A DNA stretch of 63,630 nt. Origin: Ichthyophthirius multifiliis. Lineage: Eukaryota > Ciliophora > Oligohymenophorea > Hymenostomatida. The position numbers and the translations under genes were made by a program. The stretch spans positions 1 through 63,630 of the forward strand of contig NW_004086439.1 of assembly GCF_000220395.1 (NCBI RefSeq), read 5' to 3'. Below the pieces are notes generated by a model. That model saw only the letters and a list, made by a program, of their open reading frames with translations, was not told the origin of the DNA and ran no database searches. Shown piece by piece: positions 1-12,100 of this stretch (the first letter of the stretch is position 1; each line of letters begins with the position of its first letter).

Positions 1-323
1 ATATCATCCTATTTTATATTGATATTTTTTTAAAAATATTTTATAAATTTTTTTTTTATTTAAATTTTATATTTATTTTACTAATTTTTCTAATTGTAAT
101 TTAAGGAATTCTATTTTCTTTTAAGTGTTTCTTTTTTTTATTCATATATTCTATTTTTGTATATTAATCTAAGCTTTCATTTTCTAGATTTTTATATTGT
201 TTCTTTTAATTATTTTTTATATTAATATTTAAGAATATACTGTTTTCGCATTTTTAAAAATTAAATTAAATTTACATATAGTATATCATATTTTTGTTTG
301 TAATTTTTTTTATTTTCTTCCAT
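1..323 (-). CDS. Partial coiled-coil protein, runs off the left edge
   Basis: With TAA/TAG read as Gln, the minus strand opens with MEENKKNYKQKYDILY at 323. It continues, probably through one short intron near 250-275, into a lysine/glutamate/asparagine-rich frame (KQYKNLENESLDQYTKIEY, then MNKKKKHLKEN) that is still open at base 1. The composition suggests a coiled coil. No domain can be recognised in about 100 residues. The intron phase could not be fixed exactly, so the N-terminal join is tentative. Function unknown. Confidence 0.45.
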
Positions 324-686
324 TATTTTATTTTTTTATTAAAAAAATACAATTTATTTGCTAATTTTAAATATTTCTAATTTTTGTACATATATATTAA
401 TTTGAAAATAAAAATAAAAATAAAATTTCTATATTACTTTTAATTAATTTTAAATATAAGATTAATAAACTTTATTTCTTTAAATTATGTTTTAATGCGA
501 AAAAATACATTTTTAAAATTATTATATATTTTTATTTTATTATATTTACTTTAATATATTTCTGTACATATAAATAAATATAATGATAATTTTTTTATTT
601 ATTAATACATATAAAATTTAACAAAATTATTTATTAAAATTATAATAATTTAATTTAATAAAAAAATGATACAATATAAAAAAATC
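324..686. other. Gene-free A+T-rich spacer
   Basis: No frame with protein-like composition was seen on either strand. The stretch lies between the start of the left-edge gene and the end of the transporter gene, both on the minus strand, so it should hold the promoter of the former and the 3' end of the latter. Confidence 0.5.
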
Positions 687-2496
687 TCAATAAAACATTG
701 AATCATCTATGTTTGAGTCCACTTCAATTATTTCCGCCAAATTTTTTGTTTTAGTTTCATTTTTTTACTAATCTTCCGTAAATATATCATTTAAAGAACT
801 TGGTTTATTTTTATCATAGACATAAATTTATTATAATTAATTAATATTAATGGACAAAATGATAAGCATAATACCCGTAAAACTAAAAATAATTTTTTTA
901 TTAGTAAATTTAAGCAAAAATGGTTAAAAAACATAAATAAGATTACTAAAGAGATTCACTATCGCTAACGTAACCTAATTATATTCACTATAAATTAAAT
1001 ATTTCAAATAAAACTAAATCACATGTATAAATATACTATGGCAAAAAAGGCAAATAAATATAGGAATAAGAATATATTTTCCTTAAATTTCGAATAAAAT
1101 AGTAGTTATAAAGTTAACTCCTGGAATAAAAAATAATATAAAGAGTACTTTTTTTACTTTTTTTTAAATAGATATAAAGAAGCAATTTGATAACTAAAAA
1201 TATCAATAAAAATACACAAAATAATTTTAAAATAGACATCCCCTCCACTATTAATCAAAAATAAAAAAATATTCAAAGAGCAGAAATTATTTAAAATCCA
1301 AATAATAACTAATATAGAAATATTCTATTTTTTAACAGGATCCCTTTAAATCTAACACCATCTCATTTAAAATTCTTAACTTAAACTATTTAATGAAGAA
1401 TTATTATTATTTTATTAGTAATTTTAATAATTATCTGTCAATATATTTAAATTTTCAAAATACTCATTATTATTATTCTAATTATTATTATTTTAAATTT
1501 AACTTTTTACTGATTTATTATCAAGTTCTGATTAATAAAGGTCGCTTGAAAATTCTTTCGAATCTTTATTACTTTATTATGAATTTTCAATATACATTTA
1601 TTATTATTATTACAACTACACAATATCTATTTTTTTACAATTTTTTTTTCCCGGTATAATTATATTACTATTTGAAGGTTTTTTTTTCGTGTAGCTAATT
1701 GTTATTCGATATTATTTTTGTTGATTTTTATAATATTATTAGTGTCTAAAATATTTCTTATTTATGTTATCGAATTACTAGAAACCATAATATTTTCTTC
1801 TTCTTTTTTATTCTCTTTTGCATATAAATAATAGCATGCCAATGAAAAAAAAAATAATAAAACTCCTCCAAATAAAAACATTAGAATATATTTCCAATGA
1901 CCAAAGTAATAAATAAATCCTAAAAAACATAAACAAGAAAAAATTCTTTTATGCTAATAAACATGAAGGAATTAAATGGTAATAAATGAACCGAATTCCT
2001 TACTTAAAAAATTAATTATTTAAAAATTGAAATAAGAACTACAAAAAATCCATAAAAACAATATTAAAGCCACCAAATATAAGTTTTGAATAAAATAAGA
2101 ACTCATTAATGTGCATAATTATATTAAAATTATTATATAAATGTTTATTTTTTAGCCTTTAAAACTATATAAGAGGAATCCTAAAAGCTAACCGAAAAAC
2201 ATTATTGTAAGGATTATTTCTATATAATATTTTTTTTCACATCGTAATTCTAAATTTTCTGCTATACTGTATATTTGCTCGTGTTTGAAAACTTTTAAAT
2301 TTTTGTTATTTAAAGTATTACATATGTCACATTAATTTAAATTGAGATTATCAGAGCATTTATATTGGGGTTGATAAAACAATATTTGTAACGAAAGGAG
2401 GAGTAGTGTATTAAATGAATATATAAATCCAAATGCAAAAAATATTATTAGTTTTGAAAAACTGTATTTATTTGTTATTTTTTTTAAGACTTTCAT
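687..2496 (-). CDS. Major facilitator transporter, SLC22 (organic cation/anion) type
   Basis: The start is ATG at 2496 and the stop is TGA at 687-689. A first membrane helix (residues about 15-38, SKLIIFFAFGFIYSF) is followed by a loop of about 70 residues with several cysteines, then many hydrophobic helices, with a Gln/Asn-rich cytoplasmic insert in the middle. A large cysteine-bearing first loop is the layout of SLC22-like MFS carriers, and the second half resumes with a GGD motif and helices such as NQVTLAIVNLSNLIYVFQPF. Two GT-AG introns restore the frame: 1616-1668 (53 nt) and 1194-1237 (44 nt). The C-terminal tail is acidic and soluble. It is a probable plasma-membrane or organelle carrier; the substrate cannot be told. 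The family call rests on layout, not on a complete signature. Confidence 0.7.
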
Positions 2497-2712
2497 TTTT
2501 TTTGTTTAATTGTTTTTATTTATAAAAAAAAAAAAAAAAAATAGATGTTTTTAATTTGTTTTAAGTTAAATTTTTATTATTCTAATAAAAAATAATATAC
2601 ATGTTATAAAAAAATAAAAATAATAAATTTAATAATAAAATAGTATGTTTTATATAAATTTAAAATAAAAAAAATATTTTTAAATATAAAAAAAAAAAAT
2701 ATTTAATAAAAA

Positions 2713-5159
2713 TCACTCAAAAATTTAAATATCCAATTAAAAACATTAATAAGCCCATACATAAACTTATTTAAATCCTTATGTTTTCAAATAAACCTTC
2801 TCCAAATAAATTTCATCATTAAACTTCTCTTTATTATTCCATGATCCGCCATAACTATCAGCTTAAAAATAATCCTATTAAAAAAAAACTGCATATTTTT
2901 CACCATTATAAATAAAAACAACATCTACGAAAATATTACCTTCTACTACTACACATTCCTAAACACTTTAAACTTCATATTTTTTTTAAATATATTCGAT
3001 CAAAAATTCTCTATATTTTTTTTTCTTTAACTTAAAACTCTTCACTTATCCCAAATCTCTATATTCGATTAGTTTATTAATAAAAACATTTTATTAGAAA
3101 TTTTTTAAACCACCCATTTTGAAAAAAATTTAAATCATTTTCAATTTTTAAATATTATCAATAGTAATTAATTGATGAATTAAGTATTTATTTAAAGCTT
3201 ATTCGGCTTCAAAAAAGTATTAAGAATCATATTTAGAGCTAAATTATTTTTTTTCAATATCCCAGAATATTATAATGGAAGAATATATAGTATTTATTAT
3301 ATGAGTTATTTTTTTTATAGTCCATAAATATTAGCTATAATGAGCAGTTTTGCTGCTTTAGTCATTTACAAATAACAAAGAAGGCAATTTTAAGGGTTAA
3401 AAGGGGCTTTTTTCTAATTATTATTATTTATTTTACATAAAAGAATTTTTTACTTCTTCCATGTCTTCCGTGAATTTTAAATTTTCTATATTAAAATCGT
3501 TTTAAATATCCAATTAATCAAAATATTCTTTAGTTTTTTAAAATTAAATAGATTCATCATATGATGAAGTATATAAAGTTAAAGGATATCTCCTAAAATA
3601 AATCAGAGTTTTCTTAATTAGCATTTAATTTTGAGTAATATTTTTAGAAATATGCACTATAGTATTAGTATTTAAATTATAATTAATCTAAGTAAAATAC
3701 TTAACTGTTTTTAAAAGAATCAACTCTAAAATATTATCTCTACTAATTTTATTTTCATTATAATTTTTTTCTTAAAAAGTTAATTATTTTTCATTTTAAA
3801 TTGCTTAAACTAATTACATAATTTACTCAATATTAAAAAATTAGACTTTTTAAAAATTTTCATTTATTTTCCCAAAACAAAAAACCAATATATTTTCCAC
3901 TTTTTATTTTTCAAAACTCAAATTTTTCCCAAATGCCTCAACTAGAAAATGCCCATAATCTAATAAATCCGAAAACTACATAAAATTTCCACATTTTTCT
4001 AAATAAAATCTTACTAAATCAAAAAACTCCTCATTTTATACCAAAAAAATATCACTTTTACTTAATAAAAATTTTAAATAATATTTCTATCCAATAATTA
4101 ATTTTTTAATTTTTCCCTATTTCTAAATCAACTCCATTACATATTATTTAAAAACTGAATTTTAAACTTTCTATAAAACTTAAAAAAGGACAAATACTTT
4201 TCCTATAAATGAAAATCTATCTAATAAATCAACCCCAAAAATTTCTAATAATCAGAAAATCCCATATTTCCAATTAAAAACTACTTTTTAATAAACTTAT
4301 TAATAATATTATCAAAATATTCATTTACTTAGACCTACTACTTATCAATAATGTGTCTTTACAAAATTTTATGGTATATAACATTATATTAAAACAATTA
4401 TATGTAATCTCTTTCAGTTAAAAATTCCTTTCTTTTAAGCAATCCTTTATTTATTGCCAAATTAAATTTATTATCTCTAATACTAAAACTTAAAGAAAAC
4501 CAAATCAAAACTTTTATTTGAGATCTTTTTAAATTTATAATATAGGGACTTAATTTTCCCAATGCAGTCTTTATTAAAAAATGAGAATTCTCGTTTTATT
4601 TTGTATAAGATTTTAATTATGCTAATTAAAAAATAAAATAATACAATTGTATTTCTTCAAATAAAAGAATATTTTTATCTTTTGCTAAAAAATTTATTAT
4701 TTTATTAAATAAATTTCGAGTCAATTAAGTGCCCCCACCAACGTATTTTTTATAATGAATTCCCTTTAAAATTTATATGATAGAATCTGGGTTCATATTT
4801 TCAATGTTTTGGTATACTTTTTCATATATTTTTATGAAGTCTTCATTTTCCCATAATTTTTAAAAATTTTCCTATTTTTTCTCCTCTTTTTTTTCATCTG
4901 TTTAAACTTGTATTTCATCTTTATATTTCTTTTAAAGTTATTTTAATGCTTTTTTCTATTTACGGACTTTATTCACTTAAAAAAATAATAAAGCTAAATG
5001 TATAGGCTTCAATACTTTATGTGGCTTATTAAATAATTAATATAAGCTTGTTTCGTTTGTAGATTTTAATATTTTGGCTGACAGTTACCTTTCTTTAGTG
5101 TTTTGGGGGTCTGTAATTATTTTTGAATCTTTTGTTTATTCTTATTTTTGATTTTCCAT
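2713..5159 (-). CDS. Large protein with C-terminal RAP-like domain
   Basis: The start is ATG at 5159 (MENQKQEQTKDSK) and the stop is TGA at 2713-2715, about 810 residues. Most of it is alpha-helical and K/Q/N-rich, with weakly repeated leucine-rich helices. The last 90 residues change character: VEGNIFVDVVFIYNGEKYAV, then a stretch ending LKTQGFKQVYVWAY. This resembles the RAP domain of FAST-kinase-like RNA-binding proteins (beta strands, then an R/K-L...G-[YF]-x-x-V strand), which act on mitochondrial or plastid RNA. That is an inference from pattern only. Near 4100 the reading phase changes and no GT-AG intron of suitable length was found. An indel in the sequence, or a boundary between two genes, is therefore possible. 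Confidence 0.6.
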
Positions 5160-5520
5160 TTAATTTTGGGGTACAGAGTGGAGGAATTTAGGATGTTTAA
5201 TGGTAATTTGAAATGTTTATTATTTTTGAGTTTTATTTTCTTGAAAACTAAAATATTTAATTTATTTAAAATAAGCTTTTTTTTAATGCTTATACATTAT
5301 AAGTTAACATTTTTTAAATTTTAATTTTTATAATTTTTATTTTTTTTGGTAAATATTTAATTATTATATCTTTAGCTTTTTTAGCTTTTTTTTAAAAAGA
5401 AAAAAAAAAAATTATATATAGATATTTATATATAAAAAATAGTTTTTTTGCTTATTTAAAATTTCTATTTTTTTTTTTTTTTTTTTCTTGTATGTCACCT
5501 AAAGGAATTTATAAATTAAT
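5160..5520. other. Spacer upstream of the structured RNA
   Basis: A+T-rich, with long T runs at 5470-5486. It holds the probable promoter of the minus-strand gene to the left. Just before the RNA lie the strings TCACCTAAAGG and TATAAATTAA (5495-5520), which could be external promoter elements of a small RNA gene. Confidence 0.35.
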
Positions 5521-5660
5521 ACCCGTGTGAGGATCACCGCATGCAGATAGTACGGATGTCATCGTAGGCCATTTAGCTATCTTTCTTAGTTTGTGAAAAC
5601 TGCTTAAACTATACCCTACGGGTTTGATCTTGGTACACTATCTTTTATCATAGTCGGCTT
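5521..5660 (+). ncRNA. Structured non-coding RNA candidate, class unknown
   Basis: A sharply G+C-richer island of about 140 nt in a very A+T-rich background, with no protein frame. Three nested helices can be drawn: 5546-5553 with 5633-5642 (bulged), CGUAGG 5563-5568 with CCUACG 5615-5620, and AGUUU 5588-5592 with AAACU 5606-5610. GAUCA 5532-5536 can also pair with UGAUC 5625-5629, which would cross the outer helix (a pseudoknot or an alternative fold). A TATAAA-like string lies just upstream, and a short T run (near 5673) downstream could stop Pol III. I compared it by eye with U1-U6, U3, 5S, SRP, RNase P/MRP and Tetrahymena telomerase RNA. It lacks a telomerase template, a U5 loop and a U6 core, and has only scattered U4-like strings. 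Strand and ends are inferred. Confidence 0.5.
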
Positions 5661-5804
5661 AATGAGTTAATTATTTATTTGTTTTTAATAATGGCTTCTG
5701 CTTCTTTAAAATTTTCTATTAATCCAAAAAAAAAATTATAAATTATTTTTGTTTTTTTGCTATTACTTTTATTAAATACAATTTAAAATAAAATATCAAT
5801 AAAA

Positions 5805-5885
5805 GACAATTTGTCCGAGTGGTTAAGGAGGAAGACTAGAAATCTTTTGGGTTTACCCGCGCAGGTTCGAATCCTGCAGTTGTCG
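5805..5885 (+). tRNA. tRNA-Ser (AGA anticodon)
   Basis: A complete cloverleaf. The acceptor GACAATT pairs with AGTTGTC and G is the discriminator base. The D arm holds TGGTTAAGGAGG. The anticodon loop CTAGAAA gives AGA, which reads UCU and, after A34-to-inosine editing, UCC and UCA. The long variable arm is typical of serine, and the T loop is GGTTCGAATCC. A T run follows at once (Pol III terminator). No intron is present. The editing enzyme subunit ADAT3 that acts on such A34 tRNAs is encoded in this same window (15523-16651). Confidence 0.97.
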
Positions 5886-6140
5886 CTTTTTTTTATATAA
5901 AAAGTATAATTTTTTGTAATAAAAAAGTAATATATATCGTATATAATTAATTGTATTATTAATATAGTATATATTTAAATTTAAATTATGTTTAAGAAAT
6001 TAATTATTTTTTTAATAAATATTGATTTCACTATACTAATTATCGAATATAAATTATTAAAAAGCCAAAATATATAAAAAAAAAATTAAATATATAAAAT
6101 AATATAGCAAAAAACGACAAATAAATTCAAAAATAATACT

Positions 6141-9100
6141 ATGTTATATTTTAAAAAAAATTTCTTTGAGACATATAACCAAAAATCCATTTAAAAACAC
6201 AAATTTAATTATTAAAATTTAGATATTATAATAAACACAAACTAAAACATAAAAATTCCTTTTTATTAATTTTAAGATTAATTGAAATAATAATTAATAA
6301 GTTCCAAGAGTCCCAAAAAGCTACTACAATTCGAAAGTCCAATACAAAACAATTCATTTATAGTCGAAAACTATATATTCGAAGATTCAACAGATTTTTA
6401 TAACAATTAAAAATAATTCGGAAGTTTAATATTTGATATAAATATTTATACAGATTTTTGCAATTTAAACAATTTAAAAATCAAGCATTCATTATTATTC
6501 AAAATTATAAAGTTTTTAGTTAATAATAAATAATAAACCTACTAAAACCAATTTATATATAATAGTATAATTATTAATATTGAAAAATATGTTCTTAACT
6601 TTTTATTGAATATTATTCGAAAAAAAAAAAATGTGTAAATTTCATAATTAGAATATTTATGGGAATATATAATCATTTATGCAGAAATATAAATTGTTTT
6701 AAAGATTTAAATACAAATAATCCTATGTACTCCCAATAATTATTCATAAACGGGATTTTAAATGATTTAATAATATTAATAATTTATATTTAAATATTTT
6801 AATTTGAAGAAGAATAATTAATTTCTTAAAAATTACTAAAATGCTTATATTTTAACTATTAGAAAAATATTAAAACATTTAATTTGCAAGAAATAATGAT
6901 TTCCTATTAATAAGATTTATTACTCAGTCTTATTTATACTATAATAATAAATATATGATTTAAAATTAATAAAATATATTGGAAAATAGATTGGATATTA
7001 TTAAAAAAATAAAACCCGAAATATAAGGATAACTATGCGTTTTTTTAGAAAAATAATACTTAGATTTTTCATAAAGATACTCTTTTGATATTGCGAATTT
7101 TCTTAATAACATTTGGGAATATATAGATAATGAAAAAAAAAGCGATTTATTACAAAAAATTATGTTAAATTGTTAATTTACATAAAATAAAGATATAATA
7201 CATTTTATTTCTTAAATAAATATCAATATAAATGAATATGATATTTTCTTTTGTTCTATAAATGATAATCAATTCAAATAAATATATACAAAAGATTAAA
7301 TAGAAGAAAAAATATGCCAATATTATTCATTTAATAAAAAATATTCAGGCTAAATTATTATTTATATACTTTAAAATGAATACTCATGTAATCTTTTTAA
7401 TATAGAATAGCTAGTGGATAATATAAATGAGAAAACAATTTGTAAAATATTTATTTTAATGAATGAAAAAAATACAGAAACTTCGCTAAAACTTCTCCAT
7501 TGTATTTATAAGAATATGTTTATTAAAAATACTCAATAAGAATTTAAAAATACATTTTTTAATTCTTATTTTAATTATTTAATTGAAAAAATTAATAATG
7601 AAGAAGAGAATAATTAAAAAACTTTAAGCGAACTTGAAATAGAGAAAGTTCTTTTTTTAATCAGAATTTCTTTTAAAATTATGCAAATTTAAAATTAAGA
7701 AATTCCTTTTACGAATTTTTAATAATTATTTATTTAAAATGAGACAATATAATACCTTCCTTTATAAGATGTAACAAAAAATAAAAATATAAAATTAATT
7801 TAAAAATATAAAATAAATAGATTGATGATTCTATTAATATATATTTACATTTAAATGGATTTTATAATAAAATAGTATTAATTTCATACAAATATAACAT
7901 ATAAAATGAACGAATTCTTCTAGAAATTACCAAAATAATTAAATATATGAAATTAATAGACTAAAACGCCTTTGAAATAGAAAATTATAGTAATTATTTA
8001 AGTACTATCTGTAAATATAATGTTGACATTTAATATTAATTTTTGACCCTTATTATATGTTTGAGTATTAATGACTAATCTTTTTAATTTAAACATTTAA
8101 TAAATTATAAAAAAATAAATGGGAAAACCGAAAAAATAATTTAAGAGTAAGTTTTTTTAATTTAAAATCAAAGAATTTTCATCTTCGAGTCCTTTAATTT
8201 TCTATTCGAGCTTTTCATAAAAGAAGAAAATCCTATAAAAATATAAATTTAGTTATCATTTTTAAAAATACTCAAACATATATGTAAACTAGAATATAAT
8301 TTGGTTAATTTGAGTTCTTATTTATAAATTGTTATATAAATAATTAGACATGCTAAAGACTATTTAATTCGAAAAAAAATATTTAAAATATTCGAAGCCT
8401 TCTCACAAAACATAAATATAGAAACTTTAAATTAAATTTTAACTTTTTTAAAATGAATAAATTGTAAATTTTGATGATTCTGAGTAGTATTAATATAATA
8501 TAATATTGAAAGTTTAAAATACATTATAAAAACTATGCCAATAGAAAATTGTTTGCAATTAAACTTCAATAGATTTCATTAAAACATCTTTCATTTAAAT
8601 CAAAAATATTTAGAATTTCAAAAATGAATGCTTTTCATTTATTATATCTTTCCAATTAAATTCATTTTTAGAAAATAAATCTTAAATATAATAATTAATC
8701 GAAATAGAATCTTAAAATAAATTATTTTTGCTTGAATTCGTTATCTAAATTGATTCTTAATAATGTAATGGAATTATTATTAGGGTGATTGATACTATAA
8801 GGAATATTTTTATTTAAGAATGTATTTAAATTGATTTTTAACCTTAAAAATAATATTTAATGGCTATCTGTTATTCAAAATAATTACCAAATAATACATA
8901 TAAACCAGGCAGAGTTACATATATATAAATTTAAAAATTTTGTTGTTTGTTAATATTACAAATTATTTTTTTAGTTTTCGATTTTATTAAATGAAGAATA
9001 AATTTTTTTTAGTGGATATATTGACTTTGAGAAATATATATCTTGCTTTACGAAAATTAGGAAAATTTGTTTGGGAAATAATGAGACTCTAAAATATGGA

Positions 9101-12100
9101 TTTAATGGATAGATTTTTAATTTTTTTATAATTAATTAATTTATTTAAGGAAATGAATTTATTTAAATGATTTAGCTTTTTTAATAAGGAAGATTATAAT
9201 ATTATTAAATGTATTCTTAAATTAAAAATGATATTATTTTAAATATTAATGAAATAAAAAATGATGTAAACCTTTTATTTTATAATTTTTATTATTTTAT
9301 ATTATTTATTCATATTTTTTTTTTTTATTTTTTTTATTTTTTAGAATTTATTTAAAAATTAAAGTTATTAAAATTAAATAAAATTTGGAAATATTTTTTT
9401 TTTGAAAAAATGCAATTTTATCGATTCATTTTTTTAGTTTGGGAATTTAGAAAATATATTCATTTTTATAAAGTTAGTTACCTAAAATAATAAGATAACA
9501 AAAGCTAAAAGGTATATAAAAAATAAATTTATTAATTATCAACTTTTATTTTATTTAGTAATTAAATAGTAGGAAGTGTTTTCAATATATTAAGTGAAAT
9601 AGTTATTTAATATTAAGAATATTTAGATATTATCAAAGTATAATAATCAGATAATTTAAACGAATCTGTCTAATTTTTATACTAAGAATCGAATGATATA
9701 TACAGATTTTTACATATATAAAATGGTTTTTATATATTATCTGATATATTATAAAATGTATAATTTTGTTTTATTTTTAAAATTAGTTTTTTTATTTATT
9801 AGTTTGTTCAAGAAAAATAATGCACATTATTTTTAATATAAACTGTAATAAAATTTCTCTAAAAATTGGAAAAAGAAACTTAAAAACAAGGATTTGAAAT
9901 AATTTTATTTAACTTTAAAATATGGTGTAATATAGACAATAAATGTTAAGAAAAATTATTCGAATATATAAAATAGAAATTATTATAGAGCTATAATTTA
10001 AAAAATAGTTTAATTATAAATAAATAAGTTCCAAAAGTGTTATTATTTTTAAATAAAGTAAAATAATTTTTTATTTAAAAAAAAAAAAAAATTAACTTTT
10101 TCTTTGTTTGTTAAATAAAAAGAATGAAAATCTATACTTTAATTATAAACTTTTTGATATTCTCTAAATTCTTATATAATATTAGCATACATTAATATAA
10201 TATGTATTAGACTTTTGGAATATAGATGTATATTAAGAATAAAGAAACTAATTAAATTTTATAAATTTAATAAATAAGTTAATATCAATACCAAAAACAT
10301 AAAATTAAATAATCGAAATGCTTCTCTCAAAACCCTAACTTTTTTTAATTTTAAACGAAATAATTTAATATAACTAAAATTTTTAATAAATAAAAACAAT
10401 ATTAAGTATATTAATAAAAATTCTCAAAAACTCTTATAAAGTAAACCCCAAAAATGAGTAATTAGAAATAAAAAGCCAATTTGAATTGAGTAATAACTTT
10501 TTATATAAATTGGGTAATATTTCATTTAAAAACCGAAAATTGAGTAAAGATTTTAATTTTTTATTAGAAAATTATGCCATAAATAAAAAAGATGGGATAA
10601 AACTGATAGCAAAAATGATAAAAAATTTCTAATTTAATATCAAAAAGGAATTTTAAAATGAAAATTTATAATTTCTACTCAATTTATTTATAATAATGAG
10701 TGATATTGAAATTTAAACCAGAAACAAATTATAATTTTCCGATTTTATTCAGATATTATAAGCTGTTAAAAATTAAGATTAATTTTCGCTTATTTCATGC
10801 AAATATTTAACATATTTTATTTTTAATAATACTTTACATTAAAACTTAATGCAAGTAACTCATTAAAATAAATTTTCTACAGGTGAAAATAAGATAATTT
10901 TAAAATTTTTATATTTTGGTCTATTAAAATTACTATAAAAAGTAAAAATTAATCAAAAAGTTTGTGAAAATATAATTATATTAATTGGTTTTTTGGAAGA
11001 CTTTTTACTTTTAAATATTTCAAATTATTGTGATTTTGATTAAAATGCGTTTATTAAAATTTTCTAAGAATGTTATTTTTTATTAAAAGAAAATAATATA
11101 AATATATATGATTCATAACCTCGATTGGAAAAAATTAAATAAATTTAAAAAAGTTAATATAAAGTAATATAAAAATAAGGAGGTATAATGAGAAAAATAA
11201 TTACGATTTTAATAAAATTTATTAAATATTCTAAATATGAAGAAGATTTTATACTTGCAACGAGTCTTTTGTAAGATTTTATATAAAATTTTGATTAAAA
11301 AAAAATATAAGAAGAAAATGATTTTTTAAAAAAGAAATTTATCGATTATGTTTTTTGCTAAATTTTACATTTAATCAAAAAAGGAATTTTAAAAAAAATA
11401 TATTTACAATATTAATAAAATTATTTTTCTTTTGCTTCTTTAAATAGTAATGATTAATAATAAAATTAATAATAGTTTTTAGTTGATAAAAAATTAAAAT
11501 AGGAAGAATTTAAATGCAATATAAATATTTCGAGTTTCGGAGGATAATAATCATTTAATTAATCATAAAGTTAAAGTTTGAAAAATATTTAATAAGCAGA
11601 ATCTCCATATTTTACTTAAAATAAAATCATTGAAGAAAATAATTAATAAGAACAATAAGACAAAACTAGAATTATTCTTTAAAATAATAAAGCACTTTTT
11701 ACTTTTATGTTATTTTTAAAAGAATTTATTTAAAATCAAGGTGAAAAAATATATCAAAACTTATAAAAAGCATAAATAATTGTTATCTAAGATTTAGGAA
11801 ACACCGAAATAAAAAAATATAAAAATAGTAGTTAAGTATATGAAAGCGCATGTACATTATTTTAAGAATAGTAAAAAATCGAAAAGGCAATAACTAAGTT
11901 AAATAAAACGATTGTTAATGAACAAGATAATTTAAATTTGATATCTATTTAAAATAATATTAAATCTTTATTATGGATAGAATTGCTTTTTAAAATTCCA
12001 CTCAATAATGAATGTTAAATTGATAGTGTAGTTCAATTATATTAGTCTATTTTTTCATTGGATAGTAATATTAATTAAATTATCTAAATCTTAAATAAAG

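Noticed and set aside
5521-5660. Telomerase RNA or U4 snRNA
   Set aside because: The 5' string ATACCCG recalls Tetrahymena telomerase RNA, but there is no CCCCAA template. U4-like strings occur in order, but the U6-pairing 5' end and the central stem-loop are missing.
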